A stretch of DNA of 64,000 nucleotides from an uncultured Siphonobacter sp. (GCA_913775095.1 CAJYIW010000026.1:124001-188000); one strand, 5' to 3'. Positions 44,046 through 53,279 are shown, counted from the first letter of the stretch. Notes: generated by a model not told the origin, from the sequence alone. Numbers and translations: made by a program.

Positions 44046-45359
44046 GTGACTACCCCGGCACAGACGTTAGCTCGTCGCATTGAAGAGAAGATGAAAGAAA
44101 CCGTTGATTCCCCAACGCTATTCCCCCAGCTTGACGACATATTTCTTGCCGCCGAACGCTTGCGTAAAGTGGTTACGCATACCCCCCTTTCCCAGAATCT
44201 GAACTTATCAGCTAAGTTTGGAGCCAATGTATACCTCAAACGCGAGGATCAGCAGATTGTTCGTTCCTATAAACTAAGAGGAGCTTACAACTGCATGGCC
44301 AAGTTATCCCCCGAAGCCTTAGCGAACGGCGTAGCTTGTGCCAGTGCCGGTAACCACGCTCAGGGCGTAGCGTATGCCTGCCACAAAATGGGAATAAAAG
44401 GGACTATTTTTATGCCCAGCACTACACCCAATCAGAAAGTAAAGCAAGTAAAGTTATTCGGCAAGGAAGAAGTAGAAGTAGTCCTCACGGGCGATACGTT
44501 TGACGATGCTTACGTGGCTGCCCGTACTTTCGAACGCGAGCAGGGAGCTACATTCGTACACCCCTTTGATGATCTGGGTGTGATGGAAGGACAGGGGACG
44601 GTAGGTCTTGAGATTTTCAAGGATGCCGATTTTAAAATTGACTATGTACTTTTTGCCATTGGTGGAGGCGGACTCGCCTCAGGCGTGGCTACGGTTTTCA
44701 AACACCTTTCGCCGCACACCAAACTCATCGGAATCGAGCCCGCCGGAGCCGCTTCCATGCGGGAATCCATTAATCACGGCAAAATTGTAACGCTCGATGA
44801 CATTGACAAATTTGTCGATGGAGCGGCTGTGAAGCGGGTAGGGGACATGACCTACGAAATCTGTAAAGAGTTACTGGATGACGTGATTGTAGTGCCGGAA
44901 GGAAAAGTCTGCACTACCATCATGCAGTTATATAACGAAGAAGCCATTGTAGCAGAACCCGCCGGGGCTCTGAGTATTGCCGCTCTTGATTTTCTGAAAG
45001 ATGAAATCAAGGGTAAAAATGTGGTATGTCTGGTCAGTGGAGGTAATAATGACATTACCCGGATGGAGGAGATCAAGGAGCGTTCGTTACTGTACGAAGG
45101 CCTGAAGCATTACTTCATCATCCGTTTTCCGCAGCGGGCGGGTGCTTTTCGGGAATTTCTGAATGTATTAGGGCCTAATGATGACATTACCCGCTTTGAA
45201 TACGTGAAGAAAACCAACCGCGAGCAGGGACCCGCCATCGTGGGAATTGAATTGAAATCCAAAAGTGACTTTTCGGCTTTGATTCACCGCATGAACGAAG
45301 CAAAAATCACGTACGAATATTTGAACGATAAGCCGGATTTGTTTGGAATATTGGTCTGA
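44046..45359 (+). CDS. ilvA: Threonine ammonia-lyase (threonine dehydratase)
   Basis: 437 residues from a GTG at 44046 (an ATG 15 codons later, 44091, is an alternative). It makes 2-oxobutyrate from threonine, the entry step to isoleucine. PLP binds K76 in RSYKLRGAYN; other blocks are ASAGNHAQGVAY and the phosphate-binding GGGGLASG. The C-terminal ~95 residues (RFPQRAGAFREFLNVLG) form a single ACT-like regulatory domain, shorter than the double domain of E. coli IlvA. A strong terminator follows and closes the ilvDBNCA unit. Confidence 0.95.
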   Translation: MTTPAQTLARRIEEKMKETVDSPTLFPQLDDIFLAAERLRKVVTHTPLSQNLNLSAKFGANVYLKREDQQIVRSYKLRGAYNCMAKLSPEALANGVACASAGNHAQGVAYACHKMGIKGTIFMPSTTPNQKVKQVKLFGKEEVEVVLTGDTFDDAYVAARTFEREQGATFVHPFDDLGVMEGQGTVGLEIFKDADFKIDYVLFAIGGGGLASGVATVFKHLSPHTKLIGIEPAGAASMRESINHGKIVTLDDIDKFVDGAAVKRVGDMTYEICKELLDDVIVVPEGKVCTTIMQLYNEEAIVAEPAGALSIAALDFLKDEIKGKNVVCLVSGGNNDITRMEEIKERSLLYEGLKHYFIIRFPQRAGAFREFLNVLGPNDDITRFEYVKKTNREQGPAIVGIELKSKSDFSALIHRMNEAKITYEYLNDKPDLFGILV

Positions 45360-45367
45360 GTATAAAA

Positions 45368-45410
45368 AAATAAAATGGGAATTCATTAATATTGAATTCC
45401 CATTTTATTT
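45368..45410 (+). terminator. Terminator of the ilv operon
   Basis: Perfect 18-bp inverted repeat, AAATAAAATGGGAATTCA around TTAATAT, starting 9 bp after the ilvA stop and ending in TTTATTT. It is symmetrical and could act on both strands. Confidence 0.85.
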
Positions 45411-45424
45411 ACCTGACCTAACCA

Positions 45425-46543
45425 ATGTTCCGTTACCTGTTATTAAGTGTACTTCTGCTGTTTGGAGCAGAGTATGGATTTGCTCAACGTAATTTTCAAA
45501 AAGGATACATAATACAAAAAACAGGCGATACATTAACCTGTTATATTGATGATCAGGACTGGGTCGATAGCCCCACTGAAGTGTATTATAAAAAAGAGCT
45601 TTCTCAAAAAGAAGAATTCATTACCGCTATATCTTCTCAGGGTTTTTACCTGGAAAACACCAGGGAAATGTACGAATCTCACTTAGTAAATCTTTTATAT
45701 GTGGGAGAAAACACGTACGAAACACGCCCGGATAACTATTTTAACCAGACGCTTTTTCTTCAAAAACTGTGGAGTAATACGCACCTGAGTCTTTACTTCG
45801 GACAAAGTGAAAAAGACGGCAGAGCCCGTTTTTTTGTGAAAGATTCTACCTCCCTGCAGGAGCTTATCAATTACAGTTTCTATAAAAATCAAAATGGGCA
45901 GAATTATCGTGTCAATGTAGATACCTACAAAACGCAGCTTCGGCAACTCACGGCAGATGCCGAGAATTTTTCAATGCCCGTACCCATATATTCCGAACGG
46001 TATCTGATCCGGTATTTTCAGGCTTATAATGAAAAATTAGCCGGTGGAAAGCCAGCAGAATTCAGTAAAAAAGAGGAACGGTCTTCCTGGTATGCAGGAG
46101 TGGTCATCGGTTCTGAGCGGCTTAATATTACCGACATCACCCGCAAAGATCATAACCTGAGCCTGGGCTTGTCACTCCGAATCAATTTTCCCCGAAACCA
46201 CCAGAACACCTTTGTTCGAGCCGCCTTTCACGTTACCCCGCAGATGACACTTTTCGAGGTAACGAAAATTCCTCATCAGGGTTCTATGAAAAATCTGGAA
46301 ATACTGGCGGGTCAATACATGGGCAGCGGTAAAATTCAGCCTTTTTATACCCTGGGAATGACGTTCTTTTCAAGTTCTGTCAAGACATTCGGATTCATAA
46401 CGCCAAGCGTGGGTATCGCCTATAAAAAGCGATTGGAACTGGAACTGGCCCATTTTTCGCCTCTGTTTTTCCAGATTCAGGATGATACGCCTTTTCTCAT
46501 TCCTACCCGTATTAGTCTGAATTATTTCTTTAAAGTTAAGTAA
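45425..46543 (+). CDS. Predicted outer-membrane beta-barrel protein, tandem copy 1
   Basis: 372 residues. Signal peptide (MFRYLLLSVLLLFGAEYGFAQ in two parts, cleaved after FAQ), then a conserved start RNFQKGYIIQKTGDTLTCYI, a pattern common in Bacteroidota exported proteins (GYI...GDTL.G.I). The C-terminal ~150 residues alternate polar and hydrophobic residues and end SLNYFFKVK, as an eight-strand barrel would. It is clearly homologous to the next gene. Function unknown. It sits between ilvA and leuC without obvious link to them. Confidence 0.75.
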   Translation: MFRYLLLSVLLLFGAEYGFAQRNFQKGYIIQKTGDTLTCYIDDQDWVDSPTEVYYKKELSQKEEFITAISSQGFYLENTREMYESHLVNLLYVGENTYETRPDNYFNQTLFLQKLWSNTHLSLYFGQSEKDGRARFFVKDSTSLQELINYSFYKNQNGQNYRVNVDTYKTQLRQLTADAENFSMPVPIYSERYLIRYFQAYNEKLAGGKPAEFSKKEERSSWYAGVVIGSERLNITDITRKDHNLSLGLSLRINFPRNHQNTFVRAAFHVTPQMTLFEVTKIPHQGSMKNLEILAGQYMGSGKIQPFYTLGMTFFSSSVKTFGFITPSVGIAYKKRLELELAHFSPLFFQIQDDTPFLIPTRISLNYFFKVK

Positions 46544-46663
46544 GAAAAAGTTCGTGAAAATTCTTTGAGCTTACGATGAATGTTCCGTGATGGCTATTCT
46601 CAAACGGGATGATGGCTACCACTGATGCAGATCTAAGCATGGTTTACATTTGACGTTCCCTGT

Positions 46664-47812
46664 ATGTCTTTGCGTTATTTACTAAGTTTGACTTTTGCTA
46701 TTATTTCGTTTACCGGATTAGCTCAAAATCGGTTTCAACCAGGTTATATAATCCTAAATCAGGCTGATACGTTAAAGGGATATATCAATAATAAAGACTG
46801 GGATATTAGTCCTACCCAGATCGCTTTTAAAAAGGACCTTTCCCTGGAAGAACAAATTTTTACTGCTGAACAGGCTTCTGCTTTTTATATAGAAACAGAT
46901 CAATCGCTCTTTGAATCCCGCCGATTAAAGCTTCTGATGATTACGAGTGATCTTTATGCCTCTTTGCCTGATACCTATACAGAACAAAAAGAGTTTATTG
47001 AACAAATCTGGACTAACGGGGAGATTAACCTTTACCGTGGGAAGAGCCCACGCGATGAGCGGGAACGTTTCTTCATTAGTCAGTCCAACCGTTTTTACGA
47101 ATTGGTTAATTTCAAATACAATAAAATTAAAGAAGGTCAACAATATAGTGTTACCATTGATGAATATAAAGACCAACTTGCTCAATTGACGGCTGGAACG
47201 CCTGGTTTTTCCGCTTCAGCCCCTGCGTATTTTTCCACTCAAATCATTAAGTATCTCAATGCCTATAATGAAAAATTAACGGACCGTACACTGGTTAAAC
47301 AACCAGCGGAGCGAAAAATGGCAATTTTCATAGGATTAGGGGCTGGGATAGAGCGATTAAATAGCTATGACCTGAATCGACGGGATAATGATTTTACCGC
47401 AGGTCTTACGGTAAGGGTAAACTTCCCCCGCAACCATCAGCGGTCTTATCTAAAAGCCAGTTATTTTATGGCTCCTAATATGTATTACTATAATATATAC
47501 ACACAGAAAGGTCAGCCTCAATGGGGAAGTTCAGTTGAAGTGTCAGCAGGAACCTATATTGGTTTAGCTAAGGTTCAACCCTTTATTAGCGTTGGTTTTG
47601 GCCATCACCGGATATCTCCACCTTCAAGTGAAAGAATTTTGCACCCTACCTATAGTTATACGATTTTACAACCCAGTGCAGGGATTAGTTATAAGAAGCG
47701 TTTGGAGCTGGAAGTAGCTCATTTCGCTCGCCTCTTTTTCAAGAGCAGAGAAGATGCTACCTTTTTAGTTCAGCCAAGAATATCTTTAAATTATTATATT
47801 AATATCAAATAA
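46664..47812 (+). CDS. Predicted outer-membrane beta-barrel protein, tandem copy 2
   Basis: 382 residues, paralogue of the preceding gene over its whole length: RFQPGYIILNQADTLKGYIN, AYNEKL, VRVNFPRNHQRSYLKA, GISYKKRLELEVAHFARLFF, ending ISLNYYINIK. It has a signal peptide (cleaved after LAQ). This copy is more A+T rich than its sister, and the two have diverged substantially, so the duplication is not recent. A TACATTTG box at 46645-46652 is too close to the ATG to be a confident promoter. Confidence 0.75.
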   Translation: MSLRYLLSLTFAIISFTGLAQNRFQPGYIILNQADTLKGYINNKDWDISPTQIAFKKDLSLEEQIFTAEQASAFYIETDQSLFESRRLKLLMITSDLYASLPDTYTEQKEFIEQIWTNGEINLYRGKSPRDERERFFISQSNRFYELVNFKYNKIKEGQQYSVTIDEYKDQLAQLTAGTPGFSASAPAYFSTQIIKYLNAYNEKLTDRTLVKQPAERKMAIFIGLGAGIERLNSYDLNRRDNDFTAGLTVRVNFPRNHQRSYLKASYFMAPNMYYYNIYTQKGQPQWGSSVEVSAGTYIGLAKVQPFISVGFGHHRISPPSSERILHPTYSYTILQPSAGISYKKRLELEVAHFARLFFKSREDATFLVQPRISLNYYINIK

Positions 47813-47869
47813 TAAACTATATTGACCATCTTTTATGTTATAAAGTACAATTGAATAGAAGTACATACA

Positions 47870-48091
47870 ATGAATACCGTATCCGAATTACGGGAGTTGG
47901 CTGCCAGTTTAGCGGCTTTCCCATCTGAAGAAGAAAAACTAGAGTTTTTACATCGGCAACTAGCCGCATTTTCCAATCTTTCGCCCGAGCATCAGACCCG
48001 CCAGCTTCTGGAATGGGAAGCTTTTCAGGAAAAAGATCATACTATTATAGCAACACCGATTGCCAGTGCGGATAGTAAAAGTGCCGCCTAG
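47870..48091 (+). CDS. Small hypothetical protein
   Basis: 73 residues, with two predicted acidic/leucine helices (MNTVSELRELAASLAAFPSE, then EEEKLEFLHRQLAAFSNLSP) and a disordered Ala/Ser-rich tail. There is no signal peptide or known domain. It follows the barrel gene by 57 bp on the same strand. Real coding is suggested by the ATG, helix periodicity and codon pattern. Confidence 0.5.
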   Translation: MNTVSELRELAASLAAFPSEEEKLEFLHRQLAAFSNLSPEHQTRQLLEWEAFQEKDHTIIATPIASADSKSAA

Positions 48092-48115
48092 TTTGTAAGA
48101 AATGTAGTTAGAGGA

Positions 48116-48174
48116 GGTTTGATGGCGTTTGAGGTTTGAAAGTTTTATTTTCAACCTTTTCAGAGCCTCAAACC
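48116..48174. repeat. GGTTTGA-type intergenic inverted repeat
   Basis: GGTTTGATGGCGTTTGAGG and GGTTTGAAAG on the left face TTTCAACC and AGCCTCAAACC on the right. It is another simple-sequence palindrome in the gap before the AraC-family gene. Confidence 0.6.
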
Positions 48175-48220
48175 TTCTTCTTTTTAGCCCTTGTCTGCCG
48201 TGCTTCGTGTTCCTGCCTTT

Positions 48221-49069
48221 ATGCATGCCCATGAGTTTGAATCCTTAAAGATTCAGGACATGACCTTTGTGGCTTATCGAAATCAGGACCCTCCGCTGCG
48301 TAACGAAGTTTTTTTTGAGGAGCACGCCGTTATTTTCGTGCTGGAAGGAGAGAAGCGTTTTCTGGCTCCTGAAGGTGAAACCCGCGTCAAAAAAGGTGAT
48401 GTGGTTTTTATTCGCCGGGGTTATTATTTTATGCAGGAGGCCCTCGACCGGGCGTACCGGAGTCTGGTTTTCTTTTTTCACGAAAAGCTGCTGAAGTCGT
48501 TCGTCGAACAGAACATTGAACTCATCTCCGGTCCGCTGGAAAAACGCGAAATCGAAAATCCACTGCTGGTTTTTGCCGGTAATGAAAGCCTGAGTGCGTT
48601 TGCCGATTCCATCTTTCCCTATTTTCAGCGACCCACGCCCTTTCTGAACCAGTTTCTGCGGCTTAAGTCCCACGAGCTTTTGCTGTTACTAATGGAGAAC
48701 GACGTGACGGGACAACTCAAAGCCTTCCTGCACAGTCTGTACCAGGGTGAAAAACTGGATCTGGAATGGTTACTCAAAAGTTATTACCTGAAACCCCTGT
48801 CGCTGAATGAATTAGCACGACTCTCGGGCCGAAGCCTGTCGGCTTTTAAACGGGATTTCGAAAAGCAGTTTGCGAGTAGTCCAGCCGCCTGGATTCGAAA
48901 AAAACGCCTGGAACACGCCGTTTTTCTATTGGAAAATTCCGGAAAAAACGTTTCAGAAATTAGTCTGGAAATTGGCTATGAGAGCGTTTCCCATTTTATC
49001 AAAGCCTTTAAGGAACAATACGGCTCAACGCCCACTTTATATAATCGGACTAAAAACGCTATCGTTTGA
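48221..49069 (+). CDS. AraC family transcriptional regulator
   Basis: 282 residues from ATG 48221 (a TTG ten codons upstream is also open). The N-terminal cupin-like sensor domain spans about 10-150 (VIFVLEGEKRFLAPEGETRV, KKGDVVFIRRGYYFM). Two helix-turn-helix motifs occur at the C-terminus: LSLNELARLSGRSLSAFKRD and VSEISLEIGYESVSHFIKAF, then FKEQYGSTPTLY. The ligand is unknown. It ends 69 bp before leuC, but nothing shows that it controls leucine genes. Confidence 0.9.
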   Translation: MHAHEFESLKIQDMTFVAYRNQDPPLRNEVFFEEHAVIFVLEGEKRFLAPEGETRVKKGDVVFIRRGYYFMQEALDRAYRSLVFFFHEKLLKSFVEQNIELISGPLEKREIENPLLVFAGNESLSAFADSIFPYFQRPTPFLNQFLRLKSHELLLLLMENDVTGQLKAFLHSLYQGEKLDLEWLLKSYYLKPLSLNELARLSGRSLSAFKRDFEKQFASSPAAWIRKKRLEHAVFLLENSGKNVSEISLEIGYESVSHFIKAFKEQYGSTPTLYNRTKNAIV

Positions 49070-49138
49070 ACGTTTGACGATAGCCGAAGTTTAGTTTGAT
49101 TCCCCACTTTTGTACCCAATATTGATTTCCTGATCACA

Positions 49139-50545
49139 ATGAGCAATACCCCTCAAACATTATTCGATAAAATCTGGGATTCACACGTCGTGAAAAGCCA
49201 GGAAGGATACCCCGATGTGGTATTTATCGATCGTCACTTCATTCACGAAGTAACCAGCCCTCAGGCTTTTGATGGCCTGCGTAAACGCGGAGCCAAGGTT
49301 TTTAACATCAACCGTACGACGGCTACAGCCGACCATAACGTTCCTACGAAGGATCAGCACCTGCCCATCCGTGAAGCTCTTTCACGGCATCAGGTAGAAA
49401 AACTGCGGGAAAACTGCAAAGAGTTCGGTATTGAGCTTTATGACTTGTTGCATCCATTTCAGGGCATTGTACACGTCATCGGACCCGAGTTAGGTATTAC
49501 CCAGCCCGGTATGACCATCGTCTGCGGAGATTCACACACTTCGACGCACGGAGCCTTCGGAAACGTAGCTTTCGGGATCGGTACGTCGGAAGTAGAGCAG
49601 GTCTTAACGACGCAGTGCATCATTCAGTCGAAGCCCAAGAAAATGCTCATCGAAGTCAACGGAACGCTGGAAAAAGGCGTAACGGCTAAAGACTTGATTT
49701 TATACATCATCGCTAAAATCTCAGCGGCGGGTGCGACGGGTTATTTCGTAGAATACGCCGGTGAAGCCATTCGTAACCTGACGATGGAAGGCCGGATGAC
49801 GGTGTGTAACATGAGTATTGAAATGGGAGCTCGCGGTGGTATGATTGCCCCCGACGAAGTAACCTTCGAATACATGCGGGGTCGTCGCTTTGCTCCCCAG
49901 GGTGAAGAGTTTGACCGGAAAGTGGAAGAGTGGAAGCAGCTCAAAACCGATGAAGGTGCTCAGTTTGATGTAGTGCTGACGTTTGATGCGGCGGATATTA
50001 AACCCATGATTACTTACGGAACCAATCCCGGCATGGGCATTGGCGTAACCGATCATGTACCGACACTGGAAGAAATTCCGGCAACCGAGCAGCCTTCTTT
50101 CCAGAAGTCATTGAATTACATGGGTTTACAGCCCGGTGAAAGTCTGCTGGGTAAAGCCATTGATTACGTATTCATCGGCTCGTGTACAAACGCCCGCATT
50201 GAAGATCTTCGCGAAGTAGCGGAGTTTGTGAAAGGCAAGCAAAAAGCGGATGGAATTGAAGTATGGATCGTACCCGGCTCTAATCAGGTAGCCGAGCAGG
50301 CCCGGGCTGAAGGTCTGGATAAGGTATTTGAAGGGGCTGGTTTTGAATTACGTGGTCCCGGCTGTTCGGCTTGTCTGGGAATGAATGAAGACAAAGTTCC
50401 TGCCGGTAAATACGCCGTAAGTACCTCTAACCGAAACTTTGAAGGGCGGCAGGGCCCCGGAGCTCGCACGTTGCTGGTTTCTCCTCTAACTGCTGCCGTA
50501 GCGGCGGTCACGGGGAAAGTGGGCGACATCCGGGAATTGGTGTAA
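49139..50545 (+). CDS. leuC: 3-isopropylmalate dehydratase, large subunit
   Basis: 468 residues, normal length for bacterial LeuC. With LeuD it isomerises 2- to 3-isopropylmalate. Iron-sulfur ligands are in [13 protein letters not shown] and [14 protein letters not shown]; substrate motifs include [20 protein letters not shown] and [15 protein letters not shown]. leuD does not follow directly: a small accessory ORF within a pair of GTTGTT-type repeats intervenes. Confidence 0.97.
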   Translation: MSNTPQTLFDKIWDSHVVKSQEGYPDVVFIDRHFIHEVTSPQAFDGLRKRGAKVFNINRTTATADHNVPTKDQHLPIREALSRHQVEKLRENCKEFGIELYDLLHPFQGIVHVIGPELGITQPGMTIVCGDSHTSTHGAFGNVAFGIGTSEVEQVLTTQCIIQSKPKKMLIEVNGTLEKGVTAKDLILYIIAKISAAGATGYFVEYAGEAIRNLTMEGRMTVCNMSIEMGARGGMIAPDEVTFEYMRGRRFAPQGEEFDRKVEEWKQLKTDEGAQFDVVLTFDAADIKPMITYGTNPGMGIGVTDHVPTLEEIPATEQPSFQKSLNYMGLQPGESLLGKAIDYVFIGSCTNARIEDLREVAEFVKGKQKADGIEVWIVPGSNQVAEQARAEGLDKVFEGAGFELRGPGCSACLGMNEDKVPAGKYAVSTSNRNFEGRQGPGARTLLVSPLTAAVAAVTGKVGDIRELV

Positions 50546-50547
50546 GA

Positions 50548-50582
50548 GTAGTTGTTCGTTAATGGTTGTTTGTTGTTGGTAG
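50548..50582. repeat. GTTGTT-type repeat, left side of the four-helix-bundle ORF
   Basis: AGTAGTTGTTCGTTAATGG with TTGTTTGTTGTTGGTAG. Its inverted partner is at 50993-51023 and shares TGTTCGTT and TGTTGTTGGT in opposite orientation. Confidence 0.75.
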
Positions 50583-50628
50583 AATTTACTGAATTTCGTT
50601 GTTCTGCTACATTCAACCTAACGAAATA

Positions 50629-51027
50629 ATGTCTTACTCTACTTATACCGAATTAAACGTTTGGAAGGAATGCCGAATGTTAACCGCTGAGGTGTATCGG
50701 GTTACTAAAAAATTTCCTAAAGAAGAACTTTTCGGACTGACCAGCCAAATGCGTCGCTGTGCGGTGTCGATTCCTTCTAATATTGCAGAAGGTTGTGGAC
50801 GAAATCATTTCAGAGACTCCTTACAGTTTTTCTTTATTTCCAGGGGATCCCTGTATGAATTGGAAACGCAGATGTACATCGCCAGCGACCAGAATTATAT
50901 TCTTGAAAGTGAGGTAAATGCGTTGTTTTTTCAAGTGTCAATCTGTAAAAAACTACTCAACGGATTCATTAGATACTTTGAGCAGCTGAGAAGACCAACA
51001 ACAGACAACGAACAACCAGTAACATAA
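50629..51027 (+). CDS. Four-helix bundle protein (23S rRNA intervening-sequence type)
   Basis: 132 residues from ATG 50629. It has the family blocks [40 protein letters not shown] and [13 protein letters not shown] of the TIGR02436 four-helix bundle proteins. These occur as ORFs inside 23S rRNA intervening sequences and, in Bacteroidota, as stand-alone intergenic ORFs; their role is unknown. The last ~11 codons ([11 protein letters not shown]) are made from the right-hand GTTGTT-type repeat, and the stop overlaps the leuD ATG by one base (TAATG), so leuD may be translationally coupled to it. Confidence 0.9.
   Translation: MSYSTYTELNVWKECRMLTAEVYRVTKKFPKEELFGLTSQMRRCAVSIPSNIAEGCGRNHFRDSLQFFFISRGSLYELETQMYIASDQNYILESEVNALFFQVSICKKLLNGFIRYFEQLRRPTTDNEQPVT
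50993..51023. repeat. GTTGTT-type repeat, right side of the four-helix-bundle ORF
   Basis: ACCAACAACAGACAACGAAC with AACCAGTAAC is inverted relative to 50548-50582 and lies within the 3' coding end of the ORF. Confidence 0.75.
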
Positions 51028-51614
51028 TGAAAGAAACCATCACCAAATTGACTTCACAGGCGGCTCCGCTGCCCATTGAAAATATTGATACCGATCAGAT
51101 TATCCCCGCCCGCTTTTTGAAGGCGACGACTCGCGAGGGTTTTGGCGATAATTTATTCCGGGACTGGCGTTACAATTCAGACAATACGCTCAAGGCGGAT
51201 TTCGTTTTGAACGATCCTACCTATAAAGCCGCCAGAATTCTGGTAGCGGGTAAGAACTTCGGCATGGGTTCCAGTCGCGAGCACGCCGCCTGGGCGATTC
51301 ATGATTATGGCTTCAGTGTCGTTATTTCCAGCTTCTTTGCGGACATTTTCCGTAATAACTCGCTGAATAACTTTGTATTACCCGTTCAGGTATCCGACGA
51401 ATTTCTGGCGAAAACTTTCGCAGTCATTGAAGCGGATGCTCAGGCTCAGATTACCGTTGACCTGGAAAATCAGCAGGTAACGCTGCCCGACGGAACGGCG
51501 ACTTCCTTCGAGATTAATCCCTACAAGAAGAATTGTCTGATGAATGGGTACGATGATATCGATTACCTGATCTCATTACGTCCGGAAATCGAGGCTTTTC
51601 AGGCAGCTCTTTAA
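51027..51614 (+). CDS. leuD: 3-isopropylmalate dehydratase, small subunit
   Basis: 195 residues, normal. It is the swivelling domain partner of LeuC. Conserved parts are [36 protein letters not shown] and [20 protein letters not shown]. Its ATG overlaps the stop of the preceding ORF. A TTTGTGTCTT-type repeat begins at the leuD stop. Confidence 0.97.
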   Translation: MKETITKLTSQAAPLPIENIDTDQIIPARFLKATTREGFGDNLFRDWRYNSDNTLKADFVLNDPTYKAARILVAGKNFGMGSSREHAAWAIHDYGFSVVISSFFADIFRNNSLNNFVLPVQVSDEFLAKTFAVIEADAQAQITVDLENQQVTLPDGTATSFEINPYKKNCLMNGYDDIDYLISLRPEIEAFQAAL

Positions 51615-51652
51615 TCTCGCCACGAAGACACAACGGCACTAAGTTTCACGAA
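51614..51652. repeat. TTTGTGTCTT-type repeat, left side of the GxxExxY ORF
   Basis: CGCCACGAAGACACAACGGC followed by ACTAAGTTTCACGAAGAA. Its inverted partner lies at 52052-52092. This simple repeat is commonly seen between genes of Bacteroidota. Confidence 0.75.
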
Positions 51653-51654
51653 GA

Positions 51655-52050
51655 ATGAACAATTACCAGCCTATTTCAGGGGAAGCAGAAAGAATTGGTA
51701 AAGCAATATTAGATGCCGCCTTCAAGATTCATATGTCACTCGGGCCTGGTATGCTGGAAAGAGTATATGAGGTTTGTCTGGAACATGAGCTAACAAAAAA
51801 TGGATTTTCTGTTAGAAGGCAACAAGGAGTACCCATTATTTATGATGGGATTGTTTTCGAGGAAGGGTTTAGGCTGGACTTATTGATTAATGATCTGGTT
51901 ATAATTGAAACAAAAGCCGTTGAACAATATCATCCAGTTTGGGAAGCCCAACTGATTAGTTACTTGAAATTAACAGGCAAACGCTTAGGTTATCTTATAA
52001 ACTTCAACGTACCACTATTAAAACAAGGCATCAAAAGGATTGTAGTGTAA
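51655..52050 (+). CDS. GxxExxY family protein, PD-(D/E)XK nuclease-like
   Basis: 131 residues. The naming motif is present in LGPGMLERVYEVCLEHEL (G-M-L-E-R-V-Y). Further on, FRLDLLINDLVIIETKAVE gives D, then E-T-K about nine residues later, the pattern of PD-(D/E)XK nuclease-fold proteins. The family (TIGR04256) is common in Bacteroidota and of unknown function. The gene is more A+T rich than leuD and leuB and is enclosed by inverted TTTGTGTCTT-type repeats, suggesting insertion as a unit. Confidence 0.9.
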   Translation: MNNYQPISGEAERIGKAILDAAFKIHMSLGPGMLERVYEVCLEHELTKNGFSVRRQQGVPIIYDGIVFEEGFRLDLLINDLVIIETKAVEQYHPVWEAQLISYLKLTGKRLGYLINFNVPLLKQGIKRIVV

Positions 52051-52051
52051 A

Positions 52052-52092
52052 ATCTTAGTGAACCTTTGTGTCTTAGATTCTTAGTGGCAAAA
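52052..52092. repeat. TTTGTGTCTT-type repeat, right side of the GxxExxY ORF
   Basis: CTTAGTGAACCTTTGTGTCT with TAGATTCTTAGTGGCAAAAA, complementary in kind to 51614-51652 (GCCAC...GACACAA). It ends a few bases before the leuB ATG. Confidence 0.75.
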
Positions 52093-52097
52093 AAAGA

Positions 52098-53171
52098 ATG
52101 CAGAAGCACATTTTAGTAATTCCCGGTGATGGGATTGGTCAGGAGGTAACGGCCGTTTCCAAGCAGATAGTAGAAGCCATTGGCCAGAAATTTGGTCATG
52201 AGTTTACCTTTGATTATGCTCTCATTGGTCACGCGGCCATCGAAGCCACGGGGCAGCCGCTTCCGGAGGAAACCATCGAAAAGTCGAAAGCCTCCGATGC
52301 CATTTTATTCGGAGCCGTAGGACACCCTAAATACGATAACGATCCTTCGGCGAAAGTACGTCCGGAACAGGGCCTTCTGGGCATTCGTAAAGCCTTAGGT
52401 TTATACGCAAACCTGCGTCCCATCAAGTTATTTGATGAACTCCTGGAAGCATCCAGCATCAAGGCAGAAATCCTGCGGGGAGCAGACATTCTCTTTTTCC
52501 GTGAATTAACCGGAGACATTTATTTCGGCGAAAAAGGCCGTCAAGATGAGGGAGCTACTGCCTATGATATTGCCAAATACAGCCGATACGAAGTAGAACG
52601 CATTGCTCACAAGGCCTTTGAAGCGGCTCGGAGCCGTCGTAAGAAACTGTGTTCGGTAGATAAAGCCAACGTTCTTGAGACCAGCCGCCTGTGGCGGGAA
52701 GTCGTTCAGGAAATTGCTAAACAATATCCCGACGTAGAAGTAGAACACCAGTTTGTGGACTCGGCCGCCATGATGCTCATCAAAGATCCCCGCCGCTTTG
52801 ACGTAGTATTAACGGCAAATCTCTTTGGGGATATCTTAACCGATGAAGCCAGTCAGATTGCGGGTTCCATGGGCATGCTGGCCTCAGCTTCAGTGGGAGA
52901 TTCCGTAGGACTGTACGAGCCTATTCACGGATCAGCTCACGACATTACGGGCAAAGGTGTGGCTAACCCCTTAGCGTCCGTTCTTTCGGCGGCCCTGATG
53001 CTGGATATCTCTTTTGGTATGAAAGCTGAAAGCGAAGCCATCATTGCTGCGGTAGATAGTGTACTTAAGGATGGCTTCCGTACGGGCGATATTGCCGACT
53101 CCACTACGGAAACTTCCCGCATTCTGGGTACGGATGCCATGGGAGCGGAACTACTGAAGCGGATCGCCTAA
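52098..53171 (+). CDS. leuB: 3-isopropylmalate dehydrogenase
   Basis: 357 residues. It oxidises and decarboxylates 3-isopropylmalate with NAD. Motifs are VIPGDGIGQEVTAVSKQIVE, the RELTGDIYFGEKG loop, ANLFGDILTDEASQIAGSMG and EPIHGSAHDITGKGVANPLA (NAD adenine site). It follows the GxxExxY unit. The leu attenuator for leuA begins after its stop, so leuA has its own promoter as well as possible read-through. Confidence 0.97.
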   Translation: MQKHILVIPGDGIGQEVTAVSKQIVEAIGQKFGHEFTFDYALIGHAAIEATGQPLPEETIEKSKASDAILFGAVGHPKYDNDPSAKVRPEQGLLGIRKALGLYANLRPIKLFDELLEASSIKAEILRGADILFFRELTGDIYFGEKGRQDEGATAYDIAKYSRYEVERIAHKAFEAARSRRKKLCSVDKANVLETSRLWREVVQEIAKQYPDVEVEHQFVDSAAMMLIKDPRRFDVVLTANLFGDILTDEASQIAGSMGMLASASVGDSVGLYEPIHGSAHDITGKGVANPLASVLSAALMLDISFGMKAESEAIIAAVDSVLKDGFRTGDIADSTTETSRILGTDAMGAELLKRIA

Positions 53172-53222
53172 CTGGAAAAGACGGATAAGGTTTAATAAAG
53201 TCTGGTCCCTGCACAATAAATA

Positions 53223-53253
53223 TTTGTCAGAATCAAAATTCCGGCTATTTTTG
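53223..53253 (+). promoter_or_regulatory. Promoter of leuL-leuA
   Basis: TTTG (53223-53226), 19 bp, TATTTTTG (53246-53253): an exact Bacteroidota consensus. The predicted start near 53260 lies about 20 nt before the leader-peptide ATG. Confidence 0.7.
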
Positions 53254-53279
53254 TCCTCACAATAGAAACCGCCTGTGTT

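Noticed and set aside
50629-51027. Presence of a 23S rRNA gene with an intervening sequence
   Set aside because: No rRNA sequence flanks the four-helix-bundle ORF; leuC and leuD do.
51655-52050. GxxExxY and four-helix-bundle genes as parts of leucine synthesis
   Set aside because: Both families are widespread stand-alone ORFs with no metabolic domain, and each is enclosed by inverted repeats; they appear to be passengers.
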